Assembly (NCBI GenBank): GCA_022839445.1
Contig: JALHFC010000014.1
Span: forward strand, 1 to 16,220
Direction: 5' to 3'
Length of the DNA: 16,220 nt
DNA from: Pelotomaculum sp.
GTDB taxonomy: Bacteria; Bacillota; Desulfotomaculia; Desulfotomaculales; Pelotomaculaceae
Shown here: piece by piece, positions 1-6,771 of the stretch
How positions within the stretch are numbered: the stretch's first letter is position 1
How the letters are laid out: every line of letters begins with the position of its first letter
Translations under genes and position numbers: made by a program
The notes under the pieces: generated by a model
The model's database searches: none
What the model was told of the DNA's origin: nothing
What the model saw: only the letters and a program-made list of their open reading frames with translations

Positions 1-125
1 GACACTTCCCTTCGCCTTTTCACTTATAAATGCTTACATCATTATCTCTATAATTCAAAAAAGGATCAAGCTAAAAATCATTTCTTGTCAATTGCTTTTA
101 AAAACCTGCGCAATCCAGTAATATA

Positions 126-172
126 TACTATAATAGTAATTGCAAACAATCTAGCCCGAGAGGAGGACCTTT
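126..172 (+). promoter_or_regulatory. Possible -10 box and Shine-Dalgarno site of the sensor kinase gene
   Basis: A consensus TATAAT lies at 129-134, but no good -35 box stands 16-18 bases upstream; the best TTG-like hexamers (85-90 and 92-97) are too far away. The ribosome-binding site AGGAGG at 161-166 is perfect, 6 bases before the ATG at 173, and fixes that start. The 125 bases before this hold nothing I recognise. Confidence 0.35.
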
Positions 173-748
173 ATGTCAAATACCCGGACTGGAAGTAAAG
201 GAGACTTTAAAAGGGATCTAACAGTAGACGAGCTGGAAATACTCCTTGAAATCGGCAGAATTGTCACATCGGATATAGACCTGGACGAAATACTGCAATC
301 CGTTCACTCCTATCTTCCAAGACTTATACCACACACAAAAAGTGGCATATTCTTTTACCAAGAAAATACAGGTAAAATTACCATCTTTGCGGAAAACATC
401 TCCAACCATTTCCTCTTTAAGCAACAGCTCAAAACCAAGCAGGGTTGGCGCTCTACCGATATTTATACGGTTGAGGAAATCAAAAGGCTTCAATATTTCC
501 AGTCTGCATTAAGGCGTGATGGTATCCTCTATACCATCGGCGCTCCAATCATACTGGAAGGCAACTTTATCGGGACCATCCACCTGACCAGGCCGGAAAG
601 CCGGCGGGATTTTAGCGTTAGGGATTTGCGCATGCTGGAGTTGGTAGCCCAGCAAATCGGCATTGCCGTAAAAAACGCCCTTACCTACGAGAAAGGATTA
701 AGCAGGCTGAAAGACTCGCCGCCCTGGGCAGGGCAGCGGCCATTATAG
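173..748 (+). CDS. GAF-domain sensor histidine kinase, N-terminal part (frameshifted)
   Basis: This is the sensory half of a soluble two-component kinase. Residues about 20-165 read as a GAF domain, a small-molecule or redox-sensing fold; there is no signal peptide or membrane segment, so the sensor should be cytoplasmic. The frame leaves the kinase sequence just after Tyr-Glu-Lys at 686-694 and ends in a non-homologous tail at 748. If one base is added to the AAA at 692-694, the frame continues as Lys-Arg-Ile-Lys-Gln-Ala-Glu-Arg-Leu-Ala-Ala-Leu-Gly straight into the H-box of the next entry, giving a kinase of about 407 residues. Either the gene is truly broken or the assembly lost one A. The stimulus cannot be told from sequence. 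The partner regulator follows directly. Confidence 0.85.
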   Translation: MSNTRTGSKGDFKRDLTVDELEILLEIGRIVTSDIDLDEILQSVHSYLPRLIPHTKSGIFFYQENTGKITIFAENISNHFLFKQQLKTKQGWRSTDIYTVEEIKRLQYFQSALRRDGILYTIGAPIILEGNFIGTIHLTRPESRRDFSVRDLRMLELVAQQIGIAVKNALTYEKGLSRLKDSPPWAGQRPL

Positions 749-1395
749 CCCATGAGGTTAAAAACCCGCTTACATCAATCCGGCTTTCTCTTTATACTAT
801 TGAAAAAAAATCCTCCTGGAAAATGAATTACAACGAGGATTTGGAAATTCTCAAAGAAGCAGTGGACAGGGTCAGCCGGACAATGGAAAATTTGCTTAAC
901 TTTTCCAGCGATACCAACCTCCTGTTAAAAGAAGTCAACCTGAATGAACTGATGAAAGAACTGGTGGACGAACATAAACAGCACGCTAGAAAAGACCTGA
1001 TTATTGAAACATCATTAAATAAACCCGTCCCGTTAATTATTGCCGATTGTGAAAAGCTTAAGGAGATTTTCGGAAACCTTCTTGCAAACGCGATTGCCGC
1101 TACGGACAGCGGCGGTACGATACGTGTCTCCACCATACCCTGCTTTGACCGGGTAATGGTAACCATAGAAGATTGGGGTATAGGAATTCCCACCGAAATT
1201 CAACAAAAAATATTTGATCCGTTTTTTACAACGAAACAAAGCGGCACCGGTTTGGGGCTGGCTATAGCCAAAAAAAACACCGAGGCTCATCGTGGCTCAA
1301 TTAAAGTGGAGAGCGAACCGGGCTGGGGAACAAAATTTACAGTAACCCTCCCGGTCCAGTTGGGTGTAGGTTGGCGAGGTGATCTAGATGAATGA
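694..1395 (+). CDS. Sensor histidine kinase, C-terminal transmitter part (frameshifted)
   Basis: This is the catalytic half of the kinase begun at 173. The homologous frame opens near 694; the H-box His-Glu-Val-Lys-Asn-Pro-Leu has its phospho-accepting histidine codon at 751-753. The ATPase motifs follow in order: an N box (Asn-Leu-Leu-Ala-Asn-Ala), a G1 box (Asp-Trp-Gly-Ile-Gly-Ile-Pro), an F box (Phe-Asp-Pro-Phe-Phe-Thr-Thr-Lys) and a G2 box (Gly-Thr-Gly-Leu-Gly-Leu-Ala). The first ATG in this frame is at 823, after the H-box, so a protein started there would lack the phosphorylated histidine. I see no start codon between the junction and the H-box. It overlaps the response regulator start by 8 bases, implying translational coupling. 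Confidence 0.85.
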   Translation, partial: RIKQAERLAALGRAAAIIAHEVKNPLTSIRLSLYTIEKKSSWKMNYNEDLEILKEAVDRVSRTMENLLNFSSDTNLLLKEVNLNELMKELVDEHKQHARKDLIIETSLNKPVPLIIADCEKLKEIFGNLLANAIAATDSGGTIRVSTIPCFDRVMVTIEDWGIGIPTEIQQKIFDPFFTTKQSGTGLGLAIAKKNTEAHRGSIKVESEPGWGTKFTVTLPVQLGVGWRGDLDE

Positions 1396-2062
1396 GTATT
1401 TAAAAAATGAGATCAAACTGCTCCTAGCAGATGATGACCCGCTGGTACGCCGCAGTTTGCGAATGATTTTTGATCTACATGACATTACTGTCGTTGGGGA
1501 GGCGACCAACGGCGAGGAGGCCATTGAAGCAACTGCCAGGCTTAAGCCGACAATGATTTTAATGGACGTAAATATGCCTAAAATGGACGGTATTAAGGCA
1601 GCTAAAATCATTAAAACAAAATATCCGGAAACGCTGGTGATCATCCTGACCGTAAACAACCAGCATGAAAAGGTAGTCCAGGCAATCCGTGACGGTTGCT
1701 CCGCTTACGTGCTGAAGGACAGCTCCCCGGAACAGTTAATTGAAATTGTTGAAAGCGTAGCCGAAGGCCGGTACTTTGTTGATACCTCAATCGCCAATGA
1801 CCTTCTAATAAACCTTGTCCACGGGACCCCTTTGTCGCAGACGCAGAAAGACAGCACGCAATTAACCGGGCGGGAGAAGGAAGTGCTGCAGTTAATCGTT
1901 AACGGTTACAGCAACAAGGAAATAGCCGGAAAATTAGATATTACCCTGCGCACAGTGAAGGCCCACGTCAGTAGCATCTTGATCAAGCTCAACGTCAGTG
2001 ACCGTACCCAGGCCGCTGTTCTCGCCATCCAGGAAAAGCTGGTGGAACCAACGGAAATGTAG
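1388..2062 (+). CDS. NarL/FixJ-family response regulator
   Basis: This is a DNA-binding response regulator of 224 residues, the usual length for the family. The receiver domain (about 8-125) has the acidic pair at residues 15-17, the phospho-acceptor Asp60 within Met-Asp-Val-Asn-Met-Pro, Thr88 and Lys110. The C-terminal LuxR-type helix-turn-helix starts near residue 159 (Leu-Thr-Gly-Arg-Glu-Lys-Glu-Val-Leu) and includes Ser-Asn-Lys-Glu-Ile-Ala and Thr-Val-Lys-Ala-His-Val. The ATG overlaps the kinase stop by 8 bases and is preceded by GAGGTGATCT, so the two form a pair. The regulated genes are unknown; the neighbouring CoA-transferase operons are candidates by position only. Confidence 0.95.
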   Translation: MNEYLKNEIKLLLADDDPLVRRSLRMIFDLHDITVVGEATNGEEAIEATARLKPTMILMDVNMPKMDGIKAAKIIKTKYPETLVIILTVNNQHEKVVQAIRDGCSAYVLKDSSPEQLIEIVESVAEGRYFVDTSIANDLLINLVHGTPLSQTQKDSTQLTGREKEVLQLIVNGYSNKEIAGKLDITLRTVKAHVSSILIKLNVSDRTQAAVLAIQEKLVEPTEM

Positions 2063-2095
2063 ACAGCAAAAGATGGGAGTGATCGATCTCAAACT

Positions 2096-2125
2096 AAAAA
2101 AAAGATGCGCCTTTTGCCAAGGCGC
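2096..2125 (-). terminator. Rho-independent terminator of the minus-strand CoA-transferase operon
   Basis: A perfect 7-bp stem, GCGCCTT at 2107-2113 with AAGGCGC at 2119-2125 around a 5-base loop, is followed on the minus strand by ATC and a run of eight T (A-run 2096-2103). It lies about 120 bases past the beta-subunit stop. On the plus strand there is no T-run after it, so it acts for the minus-strand operon. Confidence 0.75.
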
Positions 2126-2170
2126 GGGTGAGTAGGGGGTAGTTTTTTTAGTAAAAATGGTTTACTAACA

Positions 2171-2207
2171 GGCTACTTCCAATTTTTTTTACGGAAACAG
2201 CCTTTTT
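2171..2207 (+). terminator. Possible weak terminator after the response regulator
   Basis: GGCT-AC-TTCC (2171-2180) can pair with GGAA-AC-AGCC (2193-2202) with a two-by-two internal loop, followed by TTTTT. This would end the plus-strand kinase/regulator transcript. The stem is short and interrupted. Just upstream, TTAGTAAA and TTTACTAA (2148-2155 and 2161-2168) form another hairpin without a T-run on its 3' side. Confidence 0.35.
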
Positions 2208-2244
2208 GCTCAATCACCTCCCAGGAAGAATAAGAAATATCGTA

Positions 2245-3030
2245 TTATTTTTTAATCACTCGTTTCAGGAAGTATCCTTCAGCGTCAATAACATCCCTCA
2301 ATAAACGCAGGTCCTCATCAGTCGGCTCAGCCATTTCTTTGACATCCGGCGGGATAATCAATTCAAAGTCAACCAGTTCCTGGATGTCCTGTGGTGTCCT
2401 CCCCGGCTTCACCTCGAGCAGCATCATTCTCCTTGTTTCCTCGTCGAACCCAAACAGGGCCTGGTTGGTAATTACCCTATATGGACCGGAGCCCATAACA
2501 CCGGCTTTTTCCCGGTAATCTTGGGAGCCGTCGCCAAACCCGATGCTAGTGACAAAATCCAGTTTCTTTACAAACCGTCTTTTTTCCAACGCCATGATGG
2601 CAATCGTCTTTTCGCAGTTAGCCGCCATAGCGCCGGCGCCACCGCTTCCGGGGAACCTGATCCCGGGTTTGTCGTAATAATTGCCCTCAATAGTTGAGCA
2701 AATATTTCCGTACATATCCACCTGAGCGCCTCCGATAAAGGCGTAGTCCGCGCATCCTCTTTGTGTCATTTCGAAAACAGCGCACAGACCTTTTAAGAAG
2801 CAGGCTTTACGGGCCGCCCTGGTGTCACCGACAGACAGGGGCATCCCCATTTCCAAGATTGGCGCTAAGGACCCAGCCTCATAAATCATATATAGGTTGG
2901 GGGCGTGGGTAAGCTGGGCGTGCATCGCGGCAATGATCGGCAACCCCGTTCCCACAAACACAATCTTCTGGTCTTCTAGTACTCTAGAGCCGGTAAAGGC
3001 AATCATTTCAAACGGAGTATATTCGGACAT
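2245..3030 (-). CDS. Glutaconate CoA-transferase-like beta subunit (copy 1)
   Basis: This is the smaller subunit of a class I (family I) CoA-transferase of the glutaconate/3-oxoadipate type, moving CoA between a carboxylate and an acyl-CoA in the cytoplasm. It has 261 residues, the expected size. Features seen are the nucleotide-fold glycines Phe-Val-Gly-Thr-Gly-Leu-Pro (about 25-31), the Tyr-Glu-Ala-Gly segment whose Glu51 falls where the catalytic glutamate of Acidaminococcus GctB (about Glu54) lies, Phe-Ile-Gly-Gly-Ala-Gln-Val-Asp (about 98-105), and a Pro-Gly-Ser-Gly-Gly-Ala loop. AAGGAGGT precedes the ATG. The alpha subunit ends 65 bases upstream. The true substrate is not readable from sequence; related subunits also include ring-cleaving hydrolases (IpdAB). 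Confidence 0.88.
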   Translation of the reverse strand: MSEYTPFEMIAFTGSRVLEDQKIVFVGTGLPIIAAMHAQLTHAPNLYMIYEAGSLAPILEMGMPLSVGDTRAARKACFLKGLCAVFEMTQRGCADYAFIGGAQVDMYGNICSTIEGNYYDKPGIRFPGSGGAGAMAANCEKTIAIMALEKRRFVKKLDFVTSIGFGDGSQDYREKAGVMGSGPYRVITNQALFGFDEETRRMMLLEVKPGRTPQDIQELVDFELIIPPDVKEMAEPTDEDLRLLRDVIDAEGYFLKRVIKK

Positions 3031-3095
3031 TTTTTTACCTCCTTATTGTTTTTTGCTCCGGAAAATAACATGTTACCTACAAGGCCAAAAATATT

Positions 3096-4157
3096 TTAAG
3101 TCAGGATAACAGCCTGGCCGCCGTCCATATCCTTCAGTTTCTTGAGTGTTTTATAGCCGACTTTTTCCAGGAAATCATCATAGGTTTCGCAACCAAAGAT
3201 ATACTCATCGAAATATTTTTTCAGAGCATCTTTATTGCCGGTCTTGCGGAAATCATCGCAAATGCTCCTGAACATCCTCAAGTGATCCATATCAAACCAG
3301 TAGTTACCGTAGCTGGCGCCGGGATATGCGCCGTAGGGCTGTTCAGTTAGAGTATCGACAAAGGGATACGGAATTTCGGTCAGGTTGGGGTAGGACCTGA
3401 TGTTTTCAGTGGGGATAATCTTTTCCGTGGTCATAATCGTGCGTGAGGAGGCCATGGCTATTTCCGGGCAAGTGCAATAAGCGCCAAATATCCTGGAGTT
3501 CCCGTACATATCCGCAGCCGTTGTATGAATCAGGCCGACATCAGGATGGCAGGCCGGAAGCATGTAAACATTCTTGCCGGTGAACGGGCACTCGATCATT
3601 TTGCCCCTATTTACCAGTTCCATGTCCGATCCACCGTGGTCTCTCACCGGGATAAAGGGAATACCCATCGCCCCCGCCTTAAACCTAACGGACATGCCAT
3701 AGTTGGTGTAATCATCCATCTCAATCATTTTATTGGTTGATAGATAACGAAGAATTGGAGCAATACCGATTATTTCATAACCCCACCAGGCCAGTTCAAC
3801 CCGTCTAATGGATACCCGGTCGGGATCCAAAACCATAGCGGCAGCCAGCAGTTCCGGACAAATTGAGTTTGACTGGAAGGAAAGTGTTAAATCCCTGGCG
3901 CCATGCCTTATTATTTCATGGATAATGGCAACGGGTACTCTAGTATTGACAAAACCCCCAATGCCAATGTTAATTCCGTCTTTGACGTATTTCGCCACTG
4001 CTTCCTTCAAAGTAGTCCTCTTATCATTTAGACCGTGAGACTTGTTAACCATAATTTTTCTTGCTTCGTCAGGAGTCGGCCCCCAGTACTCAAGTTTCTT
4101 TTCATCGTACTGCAGGGTGGAAACATTTTTAATCTTGGAACTCACGTCGCCTATCAT
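3096..4157 (-). CDS. Glutaconate CoA-transferase-like alpha subunit (copy 1)
   Basis: This is the large subunit pairing with the beta subunit just downstream. It has 353 residues with the start placed at 4157, where AGGAGG stands 8 bases before the ATG; the upstream in-frame ATG at 4187 lacks such a site. Recognisable family segments are Asn-Ile-Gly-Ile-Gly-Gly-Phe-Val-Asn, Ser-Val-Arg-Phe-Lys-Ala-Gly-Ala-Met-Gly-Ile-Pro-Phe-Ile-Pro, and Ala-Asp-Met-Tyr-Gly-Asn. It carries about 27 more residues at its N-terminus than the copy at 4801; from Tyr-Trp-Gly-Pro onward the two align, about half identical by eye. It is co-transcribed with the beta subunit and likely driven by the promoter near 4313-4341. 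Confidence 0.88.
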   Translation of the reverse strand: MIGDVSSKIKNVSTLQYDEKKLEYWGPTPDEARKIMVNKSHGLNDKRTTLKEAVAKYVKDGINIGIGGFVNTRVPVAIIHEIIRHGARDLTLSFQSNSICPELLAAAMVLDPDRVSIRRVELAWWGYEIIGIAPILRYLSTNKMIEMDDYTNYGMSVRFKAGAMGIPFIPVRDHGGSDMELVNRGKMIECPFTGKNVYMLPACHPDVGLIHTTAADMYGNSRIFGAYCTCPEIAMASSRTIMTTEKIIPTENIRSYPNLTEIPYPFVDTLTEQPYGAYPGASYGNYWFDMDHLRMFRSICDDFRKTGNKDALKKYFDEYIFGCETYDDFLEKVGYKTLKKLKDMDGGQAVILT

Positions 4158-4312
4158 TTTTTTACCTCCTCTTAAAATATTTTTCATATAATCCGGCCGA
4201 CCAAGCCCACCGCTTTCTAAAATAGCTTATACACCACCACCTAACTTTAGAAGGTGCGCTTTATGCATTTTAAGCTGGTTCTATTTACCAAGTTTGAATC
4301 TTTGCTTATTTT

Positions 4313-4341
4313 ATATTAACTGTATTTTTTACCTTTCACAA
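4313..4341 (-). promoter_or_regulatory. Putative sigma-70-type promoter for copy 1 CoA-transferase operon
   Basis: Read on the minus strand, TTGTGA (4336-4341) is followed after exactly 17 bases by TAATAT (4313-4318). The -35 matches 4 of 6 consensus bases and the -10 also 4 of 6. It would give a leader of about 150 bases before the ATG at 4157. Confidence 0.35.
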
Positions 4342-4541
4342 TGTATCAAGTGTACTAGAACTGTTATATGGACCGGTATTGTCCTTCCAGACAACACCAA
4401 ACTTTTTACCGGATATCTAAAACCATTTCCTCATACACTAAACAAAACAAAGCGTCAGAATTGTCCGACTTTTTGCAATATTTGCGCACTTATTTCTAGA
4501 CCGGGCGGACAAAGGTACTAGTACTTTAGTCCATATCCTTA

Positions 4542-4575
4542 TTGATCCTTGAGACAGTAGAATACATTATATAAG
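4542..4575 (+). promoter_or_regulatory. Weak candidate promoter for copy 2 CoA-transferase operon
   Basis: TTGATC at 4542-4547 is followed after 17 bases by CATTAT (4565-4570); an overlapping alternative is TTGAGA at 4549-4554 with TATAAG at 4570-4575 (15-base spacer). Both are imperfect. Either would leave a leader of over 200 bases before the ATG at 4801. Confidence 0.25.
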
Positions 4576-4606
4576 GCAAATAAAATTAATTTTTAGGGGG
4601 TACAGT

Positions 4607-4732
4607 ATTAGTAGGAAAAAAAATTTAAAAAAGGGTTTACTGGTAGGCATTATAAGGTACGGCGTAAAGGTAAATAATCCGGTTTTAAAAAAAGCAACCG
4701 GCGCCGGCTTTATGGTACAGCCACCCGATTAG
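4607..4732 (+). CDS. Possible 41-residue small protein with a non-canonical ATT start
   Basis: A frame open from well upstream runs to a TAG at 4730-4732 and looks coding in its second half (Gly-Ile-Ile-Arg-Tyr-Gly-Val-Lys-Val-Asn-Asn-Pro-Val, then Ala-Thr-Gly-Ala-Gly-Phe). It has no ATG, GTG or TTG at a useful place; the only initiation signal is AGGGGG at 4595-4600 six bases before an ATT at 4607. The peptide is strongly basic at its N-terminus. I do not recognise a family. It may equally be a decayed gene end or chance reading through a structured leader. Confidence 0.2.
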   Translation: MSRKKNLKKGLLVGIIRYGVKVNNPVLKKATGAGFMVQPPD

Positions 4733-4741
4733 TCGACGGGG

Positions 4742-4787
4742 AGAATCTAAACGTTGTTAAATGTTAGATTCTTAAAACCCAGGGAGG
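4742..4787 (+). promoter_or_regulatory. Leader hairpin and distant Shine-Dalgarno of copy 2 alpha subunit
   Basis: AGAATCTAA (4742-4750) pairs perfectly with TTAGATTCT (4764-4772), ending nine bases before GGGAGG at 4782-4787. There is no T-run, so it is not a terminator. The Shine-Dalgarno lies 13 bases from the ATG at 4801, longer than usual, and no alternative start lies closer. The hairpin could affect ribosome access or mRNA stability. Confidence 0.5.
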
Positions 4788-4800
4788 AATCGCTAGTAAT

Positions 4801-5811
4801 ATGTACTGGACAGGCCTATCACCCGATGAGGCCAGGCAATATCTGGCGAATAAGGACAAATCAAAAAGAGACAAAAGAGTAAGCCTCAAAGAAGCCGTGC
4901 AAAAGTTCGTCAAGGACGGGGATAACATCGGCATTGCCGGTTTTGTTAACGGCCGGCAGCCCATTGCCATCGTTCATGAGATCATCAGACAAGGGAGGAA
5001 AGACTTGACTCTTTCTTACCAGTCTGCCGGCCTGGCCATTGAATATTTGGCCGGCGCCATGGTCTTGGATGAAAGCAAGAACAGCATCAAGAGAATGGAA
5101 CTCGCCTACTGGGCGCATGAAGCTTTCGGCATTTCTCCGCTATTACGCTATTTGAGTGAAAGGAACAAGGTAGAGCTTGAGGACTGGAGCAACTACAACA
5201 TGTCCGCCCGCTTCAAGGCCGGATCCATGGGCCTGCCTTTCATACCTTGTCGCGGACCTATGGGCAGCGATATGTTAAAGTGCAACCGGGCCGTGATGAT
5301 CGACTGCCCGTTTACCGGAAGGCCAATCATGCTCCTGCCGGCCTCCCACCCGAACGTGGCCTTGGTCCATGTCCAAGAAGCGGATATCTACGGCAACTGC
5401 CGTATTCAGGGACCGCTTTTTACCTGCCCCGAAATTGCCATGGCCTCGGCCCACATCATTGTCACCTGCGACCGCCTGATTGAGCACGACGATATGACAC
5501 GCTTCCCGAACCGGATCAGCATACCCTTCTTCTCCGTGGACGCGGTTATTGAAGTGCCTTTCGGCGCCTATCCGGGCAACAGCCACGGTGTCTATTACTT
5601 TGACGAAAAACACATTCCGGAATTCAGGGGCGCCTGCGAAAAGTTCCGCAAGGGTAACGCTGAGCCGCTAAAAGAGTACTATGACAATTACATCTTTGGT
5701 GTTGAAAACACCGCCGAGTTCATTAACAAGATACCGGCCAGTCAGATCCTGCAAGTGCAAAAAAGCGAGTCGGGTATTCGCCTTGATGCCGCATACACGG
5801 TGTTAGGATAA
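4801..5811 (+). CDS. Glutaconate CoA-transferase-like alpha subunit (copy 2)
   Basis: This is the large CoA-transferase subunit of 336 residues, paralogous to the one at 3096-4157 and transcribed away from it. Family segments seen are Asn-Ile-Gly-Ile-Ala-Gly-Phe-Val-Asn, Phe-Lys-Ala-Gly-Ser-Met-Gly-Leu-Pro-Phe-Ile-Pro, Asp-Cys-Pro-Phe-Thr-Gly and Ala-Asp-Ile-Tyr-Gly-Asn-Cys-Arg. It begins at the Tyr-Trp-Thr-Gly that corresponds to residue 28 onward of copy 1, so it lacks the N-terminal extension; a TAG at 4765-4767 and no earlier ATG in frame exclude a longer start. Codon use is visibly richer in C/G at third positions than copy 1. The beta subunit starts 16 bases after its stop. Substrate unknown. 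Confidence 0.88.
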   Translation: MYWTGLSPDEARQYLANKDKSKRDKRVSLKEAVQKFVKDGDNIGIAGFVNGRQPIAIVHEIIRQGRKDLTLSYQSAGLAIEYLAGAMVLDESKNSIKRMELAYWAHEAFGISPLLRYLSERNKVELEDWSNYNMSARFKAGSMGLPFIPCRGPMGSDMLKCNRAVMIDCPFTGRPIMLLPASHPNVALVHVQEADIYGNCRIQGPLFTCPEIAMASAHIIVTCDRLIEHDDMTRFPNRISIPFFSVDAVIEVPFGAYPGNSHGVYYFDEKHIPEFRGACEKFRKGNAEPLKEYYDNYIFGVENTAEFINKIPASQILQVQKSESGIRLDAAYTVLG

Positions 5812-5827
5812 CAGGGGGTGGAAACAG

Positions 5828-6634
5828 ATGGCTAAATATTCAGAAGATTTCACTGCTCAGGAAATGATCGTTGTAGCGGGGTCCAGAACCCTGGAAGACA
5901 ACAAAGTGGTATTTGCCGGCACCGGCCTGCCGATGGTGGCCATTACACTGGCTCAACTGACCCACGGCCCCGGCATTGTCCCGGTATTTGAAGCCGGCGC
6001 CGTAGGTCCGGAACTATCCCGCGGCCTGCCCCTTTCCGTGGGCGGCTCCAGGACAACTTACAAGGCTAACTACCTTCTCGGCCTCAACTCGGCCTTTGAA
6101 CTTACCCAGCGTGGCTATGCCGACATCGGATTTATCGGCGGCGCTGAAATTGATCCTTACGGAAACCTCAACTCCACTATGATGGGATCATTCCCGGAAG
6201 GTTACCAAAAGCCCAAAACCCGGCTTCCGGGCAGCGGGGGCGCCAGCGATATGGCCTGTTCATGTGAGCGTACCATTATCATCATGGTGCACGAGCCCAG
6301 GCGCTTTAACGAAAAAATCGACTACATCACCAGCCCCGGCTACCTCGACGGCTCGCCCAATGCCCGCTGGCGTGCCGGAATGGCCGGCCAAGGTCCGCAC
6401 CGGGTCATCACCACCAAGGCCATCATGGGCTTTGATGATGAAACCAAGCGCATGAAACTGCTTGCCACCCTGCCCGGAGAAACCGTTAATAGCGTGCAGG
6501 AAGCCACTGGTTTTGAACTAATTATTCCCAACGACGTGTACGAATTTGAACCGCCGACGGTTGAAGAAATTCGCCTGATCCGGGAAGTTATTGATCCATT
6601 GGGTTACTTTGTTAGAAAGAAGATCAAAGAATAG
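5828..6634 (+). CDS. Glutaconate CoA-transferase-like beta subunit (copy 2)
   Basis: This is the small subunit of 268 residues, closely similar to copy 1. The glycine turn Phe-Ala-Gly-Thr-Gly-Leu-Pro is at 29-35, Phe-Glu-Ala-Gly puts the presumed catalytic glutamate at residue 55, and Phe-Ile-Gly-Gly-Ala-Glu-Ile-Asp and Pro-Gly-Ser-Gly-Gly-Ala follow. Retention of the glutamate argues for a real transferase rather than a dead paralogue, with the caveat that I aligned by eye. The GGGGGTGGAAAC before the ATG is the ribosome-binding site. It forms a two-gene operon with the alpha subunit and ends at a strong terminator. Confidence 0.88.
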   Translation: MAKYSEDFTAQEMIVVAGSRTLEDNKVVFAGTGLPMVAITLAQLTHGPGIVPVFEAGAVGPELSRGLPLSVGGSRTTYKANYLLGLNSAFELTQRGYADIGFIGGAEIDPYGNLNSTMMGSFPEGYQKPKTRLPGSGGASDMACSCERTIIIMVHEPRRFNEKIDYITSPGYLDGSPNARWRAGMAGQGPHRVITTKAIMGFDDETKRMKLLATLPGETVNSVQEATGFELIIPNDVYEFEPPTVEEIRLIREVIDPLGYFVRKKIKE

Positions 6635-6663
6635 GCTTTACGCTAATTAAATACCCCCTGCTT

Positions 6664-6698
6664 AAAACGCGCCTTAATTGTTTTTAAGGCGCGTTTTT
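6664..6698 (+). terminator. Strong rho-independent terminator after copy 2 CoA-transferase operon
   Basis: A perfect 14-bp stem (6664-6677 with 6684-6697) encloses a TTGTTT loop and ends in TTTTT. Because the stem starts with AAAA it could also act on the minus strand. It shares the GCGCCTT/AAGGCGC core with the terminator at 2096-2125. Confidence 0.92.
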
Positions 6699-6709
6699 AC
6701 GTGTCGCTC

Positions 6710-6738
6710 TTTACAATATACACACCCTATCATAAAAT
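6710..6738 (+). promoter_or_regulatory. Sigma-70-type promoter for the zinc-ribbon gene
   Basis: TTTACA at 6710-6715 (5 of 6) and TAAAAT at 6733-6738 (5 of 6) are separated by exactly 17 bases, right after the terminator of the preceding operon and 34 bases before the start codon. Confidence 0.6.
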
Positions 6739-6771
6739 TATTAGCAAATAGATTGGACAGGGGTGGATGAT

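Larger units (their letters stand above)
4158..4800. promoter_or_regulatory. 643-bp control region between two divergent CoA-transferase operons
   Basis: This AT-rich gap carries no convincing conventional gene. It contains a putative minus-strand promoter (4313-4341), a weak plus-strand promoter (around 4542-4575), the 10-bp palindrome GTACTAGTAC at 4515-4524, and four TTGTC/GACAA half-sites: 4379-4383 with 4390-4394, and TTGTCCG at 4461-4467 with CGGACAA at 4506-4512. The plus-strand leader (4640-4772) is rich in inverted repeats and may encode a small peptide. Function of these sites is inference. Confidence 0.5.

Noticed and set aside
2148..2168. Hairpin TTAGTAAA/TTTACTAA as a terminator
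   Set aside because: The T-run lies on the wrong (5') side of the hairpin for the plus strand and there is no T-run after it on the minus strand.
4294..4521. 75-codon plus-strand frame in the inter-operon gap
   Set aside because: It covers the putative minus-strand promoter and the inverted repeats, has no Shine-Dalgarno, and its AT-rich, Cys- and Thr-heavy product resembles no protein family.
4640..4772. Resemblance of the copy 2 leader to c-di-GMP or c-di-AMP riboswitches
   Set aside because: Short matches (GGCGTAAAGG, ACAGCCACCCG, ACGGGGAGAATCT) recall pieces of those classes, but the required order and the conserved 5' parts are missing, so I do not assign a class.
4158..4800. Sigma-54 promoter for the CoA-transferase operons
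   Set aside because: No TGGCAC-N5-TTGC type element with GG/GC at the right spacing was seen on either strand, and the regulator present is of the NarL type, without an AAA+ domain.
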